Made by a program: the position numbers and the translations under genes. Under the pieces are notes generated by a model that worked only from the letters and a program-made list of their open reading frames with translations, ran no database searches and was not told the DNA's origin. Source: Yoonia tamlensis (GTDB lineage: Bacteria > Pseudomonadota > Alphaproteobacteria > Rhodobacterales > Rhodobacteraceae). From it: DNA of 64,000 bases. Of this stretch, positions 1 to 8,983 are shown piece by piece (position 1 is the first letter of the stretch; each line of letters opens with the position of its first letter). The stretch lies in contig NZ_FOYP01000001.1 in the NCBI RefSeq assembly GCF_900115105.1, positions 1,576,097-1,640,096 on the forward strand, read 5' to 3'.

Positions 1-728
1 ACTTCGCCATGCAAGCCATTGATCACCTTATTAACTCTGCCGCCAAGACGCTTTATATGTCTGGCGGCCAGATGGGTGCGCCGATGGTATTCCGTGGGCC
101 AAACGGTGCCGCTGCCCGCGTCGGCGCGCAGCATTCGCAGTGTTATGCCGCGTGGTATATGCAGGTGCCTGGCCTCAAGGTTGTGATGCCCTATTCTGCC
201 GCTGATGCCAAAGGTCTGATGAAAACTGCCATCCGCGACCCCAACCCTGTGATCTTCCTTGAAAACGAAATCATGTACGGCAAATCCTTTGATGTGCCTG
301 ACATGGATGATTTCACTATTCCCTTTGGCAAGGCCAAGATCGAACGCGGCGGCGATGATGTAACCATCGTTTCCTTCGGGATCGGTGTCGGCTATGCGCT
401 TGAAGCCGCCGAAAAACTGGCCGCTGACGGGATCAGCGCCGAAGTGATCAACCTGCGCACCCTGCGTCCGATGGATACCGCAACGATCCTTGCCTCTGTG
501 CGCAAGACAAACCGCTGTGTCACCGTCGAAGAAGGCTGGCCGCAAGGGTCCGTCGGCGGATATATCAGCAACGTCATCATGCAAGAGGCGTTTGATTATC
601 TTGATGCCCCAGTGATCAACTGCACCGGCAAGGACGTGCCGATGCCCTATGCTGCCAACCTTGAAAAACATGCTTTGCTGACCGTCGACGAAGTCGTCGA
701 CGCCTGTAAATCAGTGACCTACCGCTAA
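1..728 (+). CDS. pdhB: Pyruvate dehydrogenase E1 component, beta subunit (5'-truncated by window edge)
   Basis: This is the C-terminal 241 residues of the E1 beta subunit, which with E1 alpha decarboxylates pyruvate on thiamine diphosphate and passes the acetyl group to E2. The reading frame is open from base 3, so the start lies outside the window. The visible part has the transketolase pyrimidine-binding region ([15 protein letters not shown], then [16 protein letters not shown]) and the transketolase C-terminal domain ([22 protein letters not shown]). It is followed after 12 bases by pdhC with a clear Shine-Dalgarno (AAGGAG at 727-732), so the two are one operon. The N-terminal lipoyl domain often fused to this subunit in alphaproteobacteria cannot be checked here. 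Confidence 0.96.
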   Translation, partial: FAMQAIDHLINSAAKTLYMSGGQMGAPMVFRGPNGAAARVGAQHSQCYAAWYMQVPGLKVVMPYSAADAKGLMKTAIRDPNPVIFLENEIMYGKSFDVPDMDDFTIPFGKAKIERGGDDVTIVSFGIGVGYALEAAEKLAADGISAEVINLRTLRPMDTATILASVRKTNRCVTVEEGWPQGSVGGYISNVIMQEAFDYLDAPVINCTGKDVPMPYAANLEKHALLTVDEVVDACKSVTYR

Positions 729-740
729 GGAGACAATGCG

Positions 741-2042
741 ATGCCTACAGAAATCCTGATGCCCGCCCTGTCCCCCACAATGGAGGAAGGCACATTGGCC
801 AAATGGCACGTCAAAGAGGGCGACACCGTGTCCTCTGGCGATATCATGGCCGAAATCGAAACCGACAAAGCCACGATGGAATTCGAAGCCGTTGACGAAG
901 GGGTGGTCGGCAAGATCATCATCGCCGAAGGTACCGAAGGCGTGAAAGTCAACACAGTGATTGCCGTTTTGCTTGAAGATGGCGAAAGCGCCGCCGACAT
1001 TGGCGCAACACCGGCTGCGGCACCGGCGGCAACGCCCGCCGCGGGCGCAGAGGCGGCCCCCGCAGGGGGCTCCGATAAGCCCGCAACCCCTGCCCCGGCC
1101 GCACCCGTCAAAGACGGCAACCGGATCTTTGCAACCCCGTTGGCCCGCCGGATCGCGGCGGACAAGGGTCTTGATCTGGCGGCGATCACCGGTTCTGGCC
1201 CGCATGGTCGGATCGTGAAAGCCGATGTTGAAAATGCAACCGCTGCGCCAAAAGCTGCTGCTGCGCCCGCCGCCAAAGCCGCAGCCCCCGCTGCCGCGAC
1301 AATGGCCACCGGCCCGTCAACGGATGTTGTGTTGAAAACATATGCCGATCGTCCGTTCGAAGAGGTCAAGCTCGACGGGATGCGCAAAACCATCGCCGCC
1401 CGTCTGACCGAAGCCAAACAATCCGTGCCGCATTTCTACCTGCGCCGCGATATCCAGCTTGATGCGCTGCTCAAATTCCGCAGCCAGTTGAACAAGCAGC
1501 TCGAAGGGCGCGGCGTCAAGCTGTCCGTCAACGACTTCATCATCAAGGCCTGCGCGATTGCCTTGCAGCAAGTTCCCGAGGCCAACGCTGTTTGGGCCGG
1601 TGACCGGACGCTGAAATTCACAAAATCGGATGTCGCGGTCGCGGTCGCCATCGAAGGCGGGTTGTTCACACCTGTGCTGCAAGATGCTGATAGCAAATCA
1701 TTGTCGGCCCTGTCCGAGCAGATGAAAGACCTTGCTACCCGTGCGCGCGACCGCAAACTGGCACCGCATGAATACCAAGGCGGGTCTTTTGCGATCTCCA
1801 ACCTTGGCATGTTCGGCATCGACAATTTTGACGCCATCATCAACCCGCCACATTCCGCCATTCTGGCCGTTGGTGCGGGGGTTAAAAAACCAATCGTTGG
1901 CGCAGACGGCGAACTGACTGTCGGCACGGTCATGTCATGCACATTGTCGGTCGATCACCGCGTGATTGACGGCGTTCTGGGTGCAAACCTTCTGAACGCA
2001 ATCAAGGACAATCTTGAAAACCCGATGACGATGTTGGCTTAA
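741..2042 (+). CDS. pdhC: Dihydrolipoamide acetyltransferase, E2 of pyruvate dehydrogenase complex
   Basis: A 433-residue E2 that accepts the acetyl group on a swinging lipoyl arm and transfers it to CoA. One lipoyl domain occupies residues 1-80 with the lipoylated lysine K43 in ETDKATME. An Ala/Pro-rich linker (about 85-125) leads to the peripheral subunit-binding domain (about 128-165, [15 protein letters not shown]), a second Ala-rich linker follows, and the catalytic domain ends with the active-site motif DHRVIDG (H406). A single lipoyl domain is usual for alphaproteobacterial PdhC. The last gene of the pdh operon; a terminator follows. E3 (lpd) is not directly downstream. Confidence 0.97.
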   Translation: MPTEILMPALSPTMEEGTLAKWHVKEGDTVSSGDIMAEIETDKATMEFEAVDEGVVGKIIIAEGTEGVKVNTVIAVLLEDGESAADIGATPAAAPAATPAAGAEAAPAGGSDKPATPAPAAPVKDGNRIFATPLARRIAADKGLDLAAITGSGPHGRIVKADVENATAAPKAAAAPAAKAAAPAAATMATGPSTDVVLKTYADRPFEEVKLDGMRKTIAARLTEAKQSVPHFYLRRDIQLDALLKFRSQLNKQLEGRGVKLSVNDFIIKACAIALQQVPEANAVWAGDRTLKFTKSDVAVAVAIEGGLFTPVLQDADSKSLSALSEQMKDLATRARDRKLAPHEYQGGSFAISNLGMFGIDNFDAIINPPHSAILAVGAGVKKPIVGADGELTVGTVMSCTLSVDHRVIDGVLGANLLNAIKDNLENPMTMLA

Positions 2043-2065
2043 GCCACCAACGAAAACCCCTAAAA

Positions 2066-2104
2066 CGACACGGCACCTTGCGTTAAATCAAGGTGCCGTT
2101 TTGC
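2066..2104 (+). terminator. Intrinsic terminator of the pdh operon
   Basis: Perfect 10-bp stem CGGCACCTTG (2071-2080) / CAAGGTGCCG (2089-2098) with an 8-base loop, followed by TTTT and preceded by AAAA. It starts 30 bases after the pdhC stop, and also rules out a start at 2093 for the next gene. Confidence 0.85.
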
Positions 2105-2128
2105 ATTCCACGTCATTCAGGAGCCAAC

Positions 2129-2491
2129 TTGCAATCAAGAAAGTCATCTGACATGGACTGGAACAGCGAACTGGCCGAAGCCAGCAGCAACATCGAAAAC
2201 TTTCGCAAAGTACAAAGCCCGGCCGGAGATGGCTTTACCGCAATTCACCGTGCGGCGATGACGCCAGGGGCGTTGGATGCAAAGCAAAAAGAGCTGATCG
2301 CGCTGGCAATAGGTATTTCCAAGCAATGTGTCGATTGTATTGGCTTTCACGTTCGCGCAGCCATCGAAGCAGGTGCCACGCGTGATGAAATCGCCGAAGT
2401 GATTTCAGTTTGTATGATGATGGGCGGGGGACCTGCCTATATGTACGGTGTCAAAGCACTGGAAGCCTATGACCAGCTAGCGATACGGTAG
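2129..2491 (+). CDS. AhpD-like / carboxymuconolactone decarboxylase family protein
   Basis: A small all-helical protein of the AhpD/CMD superfamily. Numbered from the ATG at 2153, the redox pair C59-x-x-C62 with H66 (KQCVDCIGFHVRAA) is the AhpD-like CxxCxxxH motif, which suggests a peroxidase or disulfide-reductase role rather than decarboxylation. Two starts are possible: TTG at 2129, five bases after AGGAG (2119-2123), giving 120 residues, or ATG at 2153 (MDWNSEL, 112 residues) with no good ribosome site. I place the start at the TTG because of the ribosome site. It lies just after the pdh terminator and appears to be transcribed alone. Substrate unknown. Confidence 0.8.
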   Translation: MQSRKSSDMDWNSELAEASSNIENFRKVQSPAGDGFTAIHRAAMTPGALDAKQKELIALAIGISKQCVDCIGFHVRAAIEAGATRDEIAEVISVCMMMGGGPAYMYGVKALEAYDQLAIR

Positions 2492-2543
2492 CTCTATGCC
2501 CGATTTCATTTGCCTTGACTGACTATTTGCCCTCAATCACAAG

Positions 2544-2588
2544 TTAGATCGACATTGCGGGCTGGGCACAGCCCGCTTCACCAACGAT
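2544..2588 (-). pseudogene. Relic of a cysE 3' end
   Basis: Read on the minus strand this encodes IVGEAGCAQPAMSI and a stop, nearly the same as IVGEAGCSQPAMSM near the end of the intact CysE. At DNA level bases 2551-2588 match 3509-3546 at 32 of 38 positions by my count. Upstream (2589-2635) the similarity fades to scattered matches. The two copies are in the same orientation and flank the lipoprotein gene. It is too short to be a gene; it looks like what is left after a duplication or an insertion at the 3' end of cysE. Confidence 0.7.
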
Positions 2589-2660
2589 CTGCCTACACAC
2601 GGCCGTGACGCGGCACGTCGTCCTATACGTCCGACTCAGCCGCGTGACCGCGCGCGCCGT

Positions 2661-3392
2661 TTAGGTGGGCGGCACCAGTGCAACGACGGTGATCGATATA
2701 TCCGAAATATCGCGGGCGCAGTGCACCGTTGCTTGTCGGCCATCATGTTCAACAAATGCTTCACCCGGCCCGCTTGATAAGACCAGCCAATTATCGCCTT
2801 CGCGTTCGCGCACCCATTTGGCGACAGTGCGTGATATGTCACCTGAACTCAGGTTCGGCCGGAGCGGGCCATAGGAAATCAGGTCGTCGGCGCCACCAGA
2901 AACAAAATCATAATCACTTGTCGTCAATCCTGATGCTTCGCCGATATCAAGAAAACACGGGATCGCCTCGGTTGTCCTATCCGCAATTGCAGGCCTGCGC
3001 CCCATCAACGACAGCTGCGCCGTTTCGACAATGCTTCCTTCAGGAATAGCGGCAAGATCGAAAAATGCTTTGCCCTGATAGGCGTGATGTATCCATGTAT
3101 TACAAGGGATCGGGTCTTGGCCTGGGATAAGCGTAGATTCGAAGCCGACCCGCACATCGCCACGGTCGCGCCCCCCAGTATCACGCCAGTCGTGCATCAA
3201 CGCCGAGCCAGTTCCGGTACGTTGCAGGAACGGGCAAACCCCGGTTGTGTAGGATGCCGCGACATGATGCACGCCTTGCACAGTGGGTCGCAACACAAAT
3301 GTCTGCCGTTCGCGGTCTGCAAGATTATCAAGAATGTCGCAGCCGGCCAAAGCTCCAAGCGCTGAAAGAACAGCTATTTGTCCAAGTTTCAT
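2661..3392 (-). CDS. Putative lipoprotein of unknown function
   Basis: A 243-residue protein with a lipoprotein signal peptide: MKLGQIAVLSALGALAGC, lipobox LAGC with acceptor C18. The start is the ATG at 3392, behind GGAGG at 3403-3407; a TTG start seven codons upstream would break the signal peptide. The mature part has several cysteines, repeated short beta-like stretches and the segments VAKWVREREGDNWLVLSSG and AFFDLAAIPEGSIVETAQLSLMG, which recall carbohydrate-binding or DNRLRE-like beta-sandwich domains, but I do not recognise the family. It sits between cysE and a cysE 3'-end relic, so it may be an acquired insert. Confidence 0.7.
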   Translation of the reverse strand: MKLGQIAVLSALGALAGCDILDNLADRERQTFVLRPTVQGVHHVAASYTTGVCPFLQRTGTGSALMHDWRDTGGRDRGDVRVGFESTLIPGQDPIPCNTWIHHAYQGKAFFDLAAIPEGSIVETAQLSLMGRRPAIADRTTEAIPCFLDIGEASGLTTSDYDFVSGGADDLISYGPLRPNLSSGDISRTVAKWVREREGDNWLVLSSGPGEAFVEHDGRQATVHCARDISDISITVVALVPPT

Positions 3393-3477
3393 CTCTAAAA
3401 TGCCTCCAATCAATCAAATAATGACTGATTGTAGCACAAATCGAGCGCCTTCATAACAGCGTAGTGTTGGCCGGTCG

Positions 3478-4287
3478 TTAGCTTCCGTTGGGCAAAAGCT
3501 GATTCATTGACATTGCGGGCTGCGAACAACCTGCTTCGCCGACGATGCGTGCGGGTACGCCTGCGACCGTTTTCATCGGCGGTACGTCTTCGAGAACAAC
3601 AGATCCGGCCGCGATACGACTGCAGTGACCAACAGTAATATTGCCTAGCACCTTGGCCCCTGCGCCGATCAGCACGCCATTGCCAATCTTGGGATGCCGG
3701 TCGTCGTCTTCCTTTCCGGTCCCGCCAAGCGTGACGGAATGCAGCATCGATACGTTGTCACCGATCACAGCCGTTTCACCGACAACGATCGAATGCGCGT
3801 GGTCGATCATGATCCCTTGACCGATCCGCGCGGCGGGGTGGATATCAACGCCGAAAATCTCGCTGACGCGCATTTGAACAAAATAGGCCAGATCGCGCCG
3901 CCCCTGCTGCCAGAGCCAATGCCCGAGCCGGTAGGCCTGCACAGCCTGAAACCCCTTGAAATACATCAAAGGTTGCAAGAAACGCTGGCAGGCGGGGTCA
4001 CGGTCAACGATGGCCACGATATCGGCGCGCGCCGCCGCGCATAGCGACGAATCTTCGGCATAGGCCGCATCGGCGATTTCGCGCACGATCTGTTCGGACA
4101 TTTCCGCCGAAGCCAGCTTCATCGACAATCGGTAGGCCAGCGCCCCTTCAAAGCTGTTGTGGTGCAAAATGCAGGCATGGATCATCCCGCCGATCAGCGG
4201 CTCTGCCTTGATCGCGTCTTCGGCTTCTGTGCGGATACGCCGCCAGACCGGATCAACTTCGCGCAAACTTGGGTTCGGATGTGCCAT
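3478..4287 (-). CDS. cysE: Serine O-acetyltransferase
   Basis: A 269-residue enzyme that acetylates L-serine with acetyl-CoA, the first step of cysteine synthesis, in the cytoplasm. The N-terminal helical SATase domain (about 1-140) is followed by the left-handed beta-helix with hexapeptide repeats (IHPAARIGQGIMIDHAHSIVVGE, then VSMLHSVTLGGTG and PKIGNGVLIGAGAKVLGN). The catalytic histidine is in IDHAHS. The C-terminal tail is NQLLPNGS rather than the usual tail ending in Ile that binds cysteine synthase, so complex formation is uncertain. In Rhodobacterales cysE is commonly the gene after the GTA cluster, as here. Confidence 0.96.
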   Translation of the reverse strand: MAHPNPSLREVDPVWRRIRTEAEDAIKAEPLIGGMIHACILHHNSFEGALAYRLSMKLASAEMSEQIVREIADAAYAEDSSLCAAARADIVAIVDRDPACQRFLQPLMYFKGFQAVQAYRLGHWLWQQGRRDLAYFVQMRVSEIFGVDIHPAARIGQGIMIDHAHSIVVGETAVIGDNVSMLHSVTLGGTGKEDDDRHPKIGNGVLIGAGAKVLGNITVGHCSRIAAGSVVLEDVPPMKTVAGVPARIVGEAGCSQPAMSMNQLLPNGS

Positions 4288-4361
4288 CGGGGTTTCCTTT
4301 GCCTCTCAGACTTCCTGTTTAGAACAAAACGGCGCCTGTGGCCAAGAACAAAGCTGTGATT

Positions 4362-4652
4362 TCACATATCAACCGGCGTGATCCCCCCGAGATGGGCGCA
4401 AAGCAGCGCAAGACTGGTCAAAAACGCAGGCTCTGACGTGGCAGGTTTGACAGGTTGCGGGTGTTTCATCGCCGCTGACATCAGCGTGCCGGTGCCGAAT
4501 TTCGGGTGTGCAAGGCCACAGCCAAGCCGGTAAATGTCGGCCATATCCGCCTGATCGCACAACAATTTGACCATCGCGCGCCGTGCCGGCGCGGGCTGTG
4601 CTGCCACAACCCGCGCCGCGATTTCCAGATCGGCCAACTGTACGGGCCGCAT
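4362..4652 (-). CDS. Conserved small protein trailing the GTA operon
   Basis: A 96-residue, Ala/Leu-rich protein that begins 2 bases after the g15 stop, so it is translated from the same messenger. It contains QPAPARRAMVKLLCDQADMADIYR and LGCGLAHPKFGTGTLMSAAM, with helical propensity and no membrane segment or signal peptide. Genes of this kind often follow g15 in roseobacter genomes, as far as I know without an assigned function. A role in GTA particles is possible but not shown. Confidence 0.75.
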   Translation of the reverse strand: MRPVQLADLEIAARVVAAQPAPARRAMVKLLCDQADMADIYRLGCGLAHPKFGTGTLMSAAMKHPQPVKPATSEPAFLTSLALLCAHLGGITPVDM

Positions 4653-4654
4653 GG

Positions 4655-7600
4655 TTACACCTGCATATCCACGCCCATATACGGCCCCGCGCCATAACGG
4701 GCCGAGACCTGCGCAACCTCGATCCGGTAGGGCAATGCGCCGACGTCAGCGGCGCGTGCGGTATCCGCATAGGACCAGTCGGGCGTATTTGTCACCGCGC
4801 TACGTTTCACCAGCCCGTCTTGTATGACCCTGATTTGATAGCTTTCTGTATCCTCGCCCAGCGGGATTTCCCCGTCTGCCCAGATATCGCCGTCGATCCG
4901 GCTGCACCGTATCCATGACAGATCGGTGCCGCCCGCCCCCGCCTGTGCGCGCAGATGCGCCACCGGATAGGGCCGTAGCCCGTTGCCTTGGAATGTGTGC
5001 ACCGCATAGCGAAAGCTCGCGTCTGTGATGGGTCGTTTGGCCGGCCCAAAACGCAGGTGCCGCGGCAGACCGCGCAGCGCCGAAGGGATCGTGATCTGTG
5101 CAGGCGTCCCATCCAGCACGACAATTTGCGATGCGGCGGGCCAGATAGCGGGCATCAACCCGCGGCTTCCTGCTTGCCCGCGCAGCAGTCCGGTTAACCG
5201 GTAGCTGCGCGTGGCCGTGGGCGTGGCGGTTTCAAACTGGATGATTTCCCATTTGTCGGGCGTCCCGTCCCCGATTGCAATTGTGTTCGCCCCTGACAAA
5301 AGCGCTGCTTTACTGGCGGAACTAAGTTCGCCGTTGATCAGCGTCACCTCGAACCCGCTTTGGCGGTCCCATATCCCGACAGGCCCCGCGCCCAGCGCCG
5401 ACTGGCTGATCCCGATTATTGCGGGGCTATCCGAGATGGATTGCAGCGTATAATCGCTATCTTGCGGAGCACCATATAGCGCGATGCTGCCTGGCCATGG
5501 CCGCCCAGCCGCAGCGAAGTAAGGCGCGGTTGGTTGTTCGTCACCTGTCAGCAGCGGCAGATCCATGAACAGCGCGGTGACCGGCACCGGCCCGAAATAG
5601 GGCTGCAAAACCGGACCAGAGCCGTCATCGGGCGCGCTGCGATAGGTTTCCGCGTCAATCCGCGTCGCCTCGATCAGCCGCAAGCCGGATTCTTCGATCC
5701 GGTCTACGCGGTAGCGGCCAGCGTGATCAGCCGTGTGCAACGCAACCACATCACCCGCCCCAACATCAAGCCGTGATGGCGGCAGCGCAAAGCTGGCCTG
5801 ATCGCGCGCGATCCGCGCCTCTTGCAGCCAGCGGGTGACAGCATTGCCGGCCTCGGCGCGGGTCAGGGCCAGCGGCACCTCGGTCTGGTTCACACCGTAG
5901 GTTTGTGTGTCAGGATGCACGGCCTCTGCCGCGATGGCGGCGTAATCGGCATCATTGTCGAAATGCACAAGCTGGATACGCGCAGCAGTTTCGGCCGCTG
6001 GGCTGCGGGTCAGCGCGATGGATTGATCCTTTTCAGGATCAATCGCCAGATCATCCGCACCCAGTTGATGATCCGCCCGCCCGACGCGGTTTTCAAACAC
6101 CAGCATCCCGTCGCGTTCCATCGCGTCAAACCCGTAGGTCATCATCAACGGCTGGAGCGCCGCGCGCCCCGATCCGATATCGCGCACATCATAGCCGCGC
6201 ACGACACCGTATAGCCGCGACACATCAAAGCGCGTGACCCCAGAGCGCGTACAGATTTCCGCAACAACAGAGGCAAGACTGCGGTTACTGACCCGCCCGT
6301 TCAGCCAATGCCCGCGTGCATAGTTATCCCCGTCCGACCAAAGACTGCGATTGCCCGGAAAGAACGGATAGGGTCGTGCGTCCCATGCCCAGACATGCAT
6401 GCGGGCCGTGTCAACCATCGGGGCGCCGTATGCGGTTGACACGGGGTTGTTGGCGACATCCCCGAAATGCCCGTAGACCGCGCGCAAATATTGCATCTGC
6501 ATGAAATCATCGCGGTTGCCGTTGGAAAAATGCGGCAATTGCGATTCAGATGATTTGGGATCAAGGAATTTATTGGGCTGGTTGGCGCCCTTGTCGATGG
6601 CCGCACAGCCAAATTCGGTAAACCAGAACGGTTTGCTTTGCGGTATCCACGCGGTTGGGCTGGTGTCGCGCACCCCGCCCACGCGGTTATGGTGCGGGTT
6701 CTCCCACCAGCCTTTGAAATCCTTGTATCGCCAGATCCATGGTTCCCCCATCCCGTCAGTGATCGGGGTGCGCCGCTGGGATGCGCGGGCTTCGGGGCTG
6801 GGATAGTACCAGTCATAACCTTCGCCACCTGCGACATTGCTGCGCAGATAGTCGAGATTATAGATCGCACCCGCATCTACATCGGCATGATCATCGCCAT
6901 CGCGCCAATCGGACAGCGGCATATAGTTATCCACGCCGATAAAGTCGATATTGGGATCAGCCCAAAGCGGGTCAAGATGAAACAGTTTGTCGGCAGTGCC
7001 TGTGGGCTGATACCCGTGATATTCCGACCAATCCGCCGCATAGCTGATCTTGCAGGTGGGCCCAAGAATACCGCGTACATCTGCCGCCAGTTGGATCAGC
7101 GCGTCCACCGCCGGAAAGCTGTTCCCCGCCCCACGTATCTGTGTCAGCGCCCGCATTTCTGAGCCAATACAAAAGGCAGACACGCCCCCTGCCGCCGCAC
7201 AAAGATGCGCGTAATGCAGGATAAAGCGGCGGTAGCCCCAATCGGTGGGGCCCACATAGGATACTTGCGTGCCGCTCACGGTGAAATCGGACGCCTGCGC
7301 ATTGCCCATAAACGCGGCAACCTCTGCCGCTGCCCCTGCGGTCCCGTCGGTGGTGCCATCCATATAGGGGGCGAGCGCCGTGGTAATCCGCCCGCGCCAT
7401 GGCAGGGCGGGCTGGCCCGTGTTCCCCGTCCACGGATCGGGGAGCGTATTATCCGCCAGTTGCTCCATCAGAATGAACGGATAGAACACAGGCGACAGAC
7501 CCCGCGCAGTCATATCGCGCAAGGCTTCCACCACAGATGCATCCGTCGGCGTGCCGCCATAGACGGGCGCGCCGTCCAGTTGCGGGATCACCTGCGCGCC

Positions 7601-8545
7601 CGAACGGGTTACGCCCGACACGCGCCATGGCATCAAATCTGCGTCCACGTCATTTTGTTCGACCTTGGGCATAATCTGGCAATCACCGCAGCGCAGATCA
7701 TCACCGAACCACGACACCACCATCATCACAGATCCGCAGGCGGGCACCTCGCCCTGCAGCGCATCCATGGACGTACTGAAATCGCTTTGCCCCATTGGCG
7801 TGTTGGTGTTGACCGCCACCTGTTCACCGTAGGACGGCGACATATGCACCTGTGACGTGGCCAGCGCATATTCGCCCGTTCCGGGGATCAATGCGACACC
7901 AGAGATCAGATCGCCAAGTGCTTCATCGCCGGGGCGCATGACCTCGAACGTCAGCTGCGGGATACGGTTGCCGAATTGGCCCAGTGGCACATCTTCAAGC
8001 ACGACATAGGCCGTACCACGGTATGCGGGGGTGTTTTCAATGCCTTCAACCGCGGCAATTTTCGGGTCGGGTTGCTGGTCAAGCGCGCCAGTATAAACGC
8101 GCATGTTCAGATCATCTTGGGCCACTTCGGTGCCATCCGCCCAAATGCGCCCGATGCGGCTGATTTCACCTTCACAAAGCGCGATGGCCACGCTGACGCT
8201 ATAGGAAAATTCGGTCACCTTTGGCGTGGGCGGCGCACCTTTGCCGCTGCCCGATGTCTTGCTACTTTCTTTGAACTCGGACGCCCAGATAAGCTGTCCT
8301 GGCACGCGCATCCGCCCGTATAGCTGCGCAAGGTCCGCGCCCTCGTTCGCGCCGGTCAGGCGCAAGCGGTCTACCCGCCCCGTTTCCACAGGATCAGACC
8401 CCGCACCCATGATCCGCTGGTCAATCTGGCGCCCCAGCGCCGCCCCCGCCGCGCGGCCGATCGTTGCCATAGATAGCCCCAAGACAGAGCCGCCGATTGA
8501 CCCGCCCAGCGCCATACCCGCTGCGGAAAGAACGATTGTCGCCAT
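4655..8545 (-). CDS. GTA megatron / host-specificity tail protein (g15)
   Basis: A 1296-residue tail-tip protein, the largest in the GTA cluster and about the length of RcGTA gp15. The N-terminus is a glycine-rich hydrophobic stretch (MATIVLSAAGMALGGSIGGSV). The middle (about 430-760) is the GTA TIM-barrel-like glycosidase-fold domain, with ISYAADWSEYHGY and FWFTEFGCAAIDKGANQPNK. A phage-tail_3-type domain follows (about 800-980), and the C-terminal part (AGRPWPGSIALYGAP onward) matches the host-binding end of the family. In RcGTA this protein forms the outer baseplate and contacts the recipient cell. It lies 6 bases after g14 and is translated from the same messenger. No frameshift or stop interrupts it. 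Confidence 0.95.
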   Translation of the reverse strand: MATIVLSAAGMALGGSIGGSVLGLSMATIGRAAGAALGRQIDQRIMGAGSDPVETGRVDRLRLTGANEGADLAQLYGRMRVPGQLIWASEFKESSKTSGSGKGAPPTPKVTEFSYSVSVAIALCEGEISRIGRIWADGTEVAQDDLNMRVYTGALDQQPDPKIAAVEGIENTPAYRGTAYVVLEDVPLGQFGNRIPQLTFEVMRPGDEALGDLISGVALIPGTGEYALATSQVHMSPSYGEQVAVNTNTPMGQSDFSTSMDALQGEVPACGSVMMVVSWFGDDLRCGDCQIMPKVEQNDVDADLMPWRVSGVTRSGAQVIPQLDGAPVYGGTPTDASVVEALRDMTARGLSPVFYPFILMEQLADNTLPDPWTGNTGQPALPWRGRITTALAPYMDGTTDGTAGAAAEVAAFMGNAQASDFTVSGTQVSYVGPTDWGYRRFILHYAHLCAAAGGVSAFCIGSEMRALTQIRGAGNSFPAVDALIQLAADVRGILGPTCKISYAADWSEYHGYQPTGTADKLFHLDPLWADPNIDFIGVDNYMPLSDWRDGDDHADVDAGAIYNLDYLRSNVAGGEGYDWYYPSPEARASQRRTPITDGMGEPWIWRYKDFKGWWENPHHNRVGGVRDTSPTAWIPQSKPFWFTEFGCAAIDKGANQPNKFLDPKSSESQLPHFSNGNRDDFMQMQYLRAVYGHFGDVANNPVSTAYGAPMVDTARMHVWAWDARPYPFFPGNRSLWSDGDNYARGHWLNGRVSNRSLASVVAEICTRSGVTRFDVSRLYGVVRGYDVRDIGSGRAALQPLMMTYGFDAMERDGMLVFENRVGRADHQLGADDLAIDPEKDQSIALTRSPAAETAARIQLVHFDNDADYAAIAAEAVHPDTQTYGVNQTEVPLALTRAEAGNAVTRWLQEARIARDQASFALPPSRLDVGAGDVVALHTADHAGRYRVDRIEESGLRLIEATRIDAETYRSAPDDGSGPVLQPYFGPVPVTALFMDLPLLTGDEQPTAPYFAAAGRPWPGSIALYGAPQDSDYTLQSISDSPAIIGISQSALGAGPVGIWDRQSGFEVTLINGELSSASKAALLSGANTIAIGDGTPDKWEIIQFETATPTATRSYRLTGLLRGQAGSRGLMPAIWPAASQIVVLDGTPAQITIPSALRGLPRHLRFGPAKRPITDASFRYAVHTFQGNGLRPYPVAHLRAQAGAGGTDLSWIRCSRIDGDIWADGEIPLGEDTESYQIRVIQDGLVKRSAVTNTPDWSYADTARAADVGALPYRIEVAQVSARYGAGPYMGVDMQV

Positions 8546-8551
8546 GACCTG

Positions 8552-8983
8552 TTATCCTTTTGAAATCTCGAATTGCGCGGCAATCCTGCGCCGCCACGGG
8601 TGCGACAGCGGGCTTTCAACCACGCCGTGCCCCGCATATGAATGGATGAAAGCAGGCTGCACGCCTGCACGGCTGATAATGCCGATATGTTTGGCCACAG
8701 CCCCTGTGCGCATCCGAAACAAGATCACCTGCCCCGCGGCCAGCGGATCGCCTGTGACCTCGTGCATATGGGTGCGCGCGCCCCTATAAAGCGCCTCATC
8801 CCCTTGGGGTTCGGACCAATCGGCGGTATAGGCGGGCACCTGTGCGGGCTCTGCGCCGTACAGCTCGCGCCAGACCCCGCGCAAAAGCCCCAGACAATCG
8901 CAACCAACACCCTTCACGGACGCCTGATGCAGATAGGGCGTGCCGATCCATGCGCGCGCGGCGGTGACAATTGGCGGGCTCAT
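8552..8983 (-). CDS. GTA cell-wall peptidase, NlpC/P60 family (g14)
   Basis: A 143-residue NlpC/P60 cysteine peptidase carried in the GTA tail, thought to cut recipient peptidoglycan during DNA delivery. The catalytic cysteine is C30 in GCDCLGLLRGVW; H99 (AKHIGII) and H114 (FIHSY) supply the rest of the site. The fold is complete: IGTPYLHQ at the start, GQVILFR before the histidine strand. ATG overlaps the g13 stop by 4 bases (ATGA), a sign of translational coupling. Confidence 0.94.
   Translation of the reverse strand: MSPPIVTAARAWIGTPYLHQASVKGVGCDCLGLLRGVWRELYGAEPAQVPAYTADWSEPQGDEALYRGARTHMHEVTGDPLAAGQVILFRMRTGAVAKHIGIISRAGVQPAFIHSYAGHGVVESPLSHPWRRRIAAQFEISKG

Noticed and set aside
725-1417. 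A 230-codon minus-strand open frame opposite pdhC
   Set aside because: It mirrors the Ala/Pro-rich linkers of PdhC and has no family, ribosome site or independent codon pattern; a shadow of the GC-rich coding strand.
2093-2128. Upstream ATG at 2093 as the start of the AhpD-like gene
   Set aside because: It lies inside the pdh terminator stem, and the extra residues are not family-like; TTG 2129 has a ribosome site.
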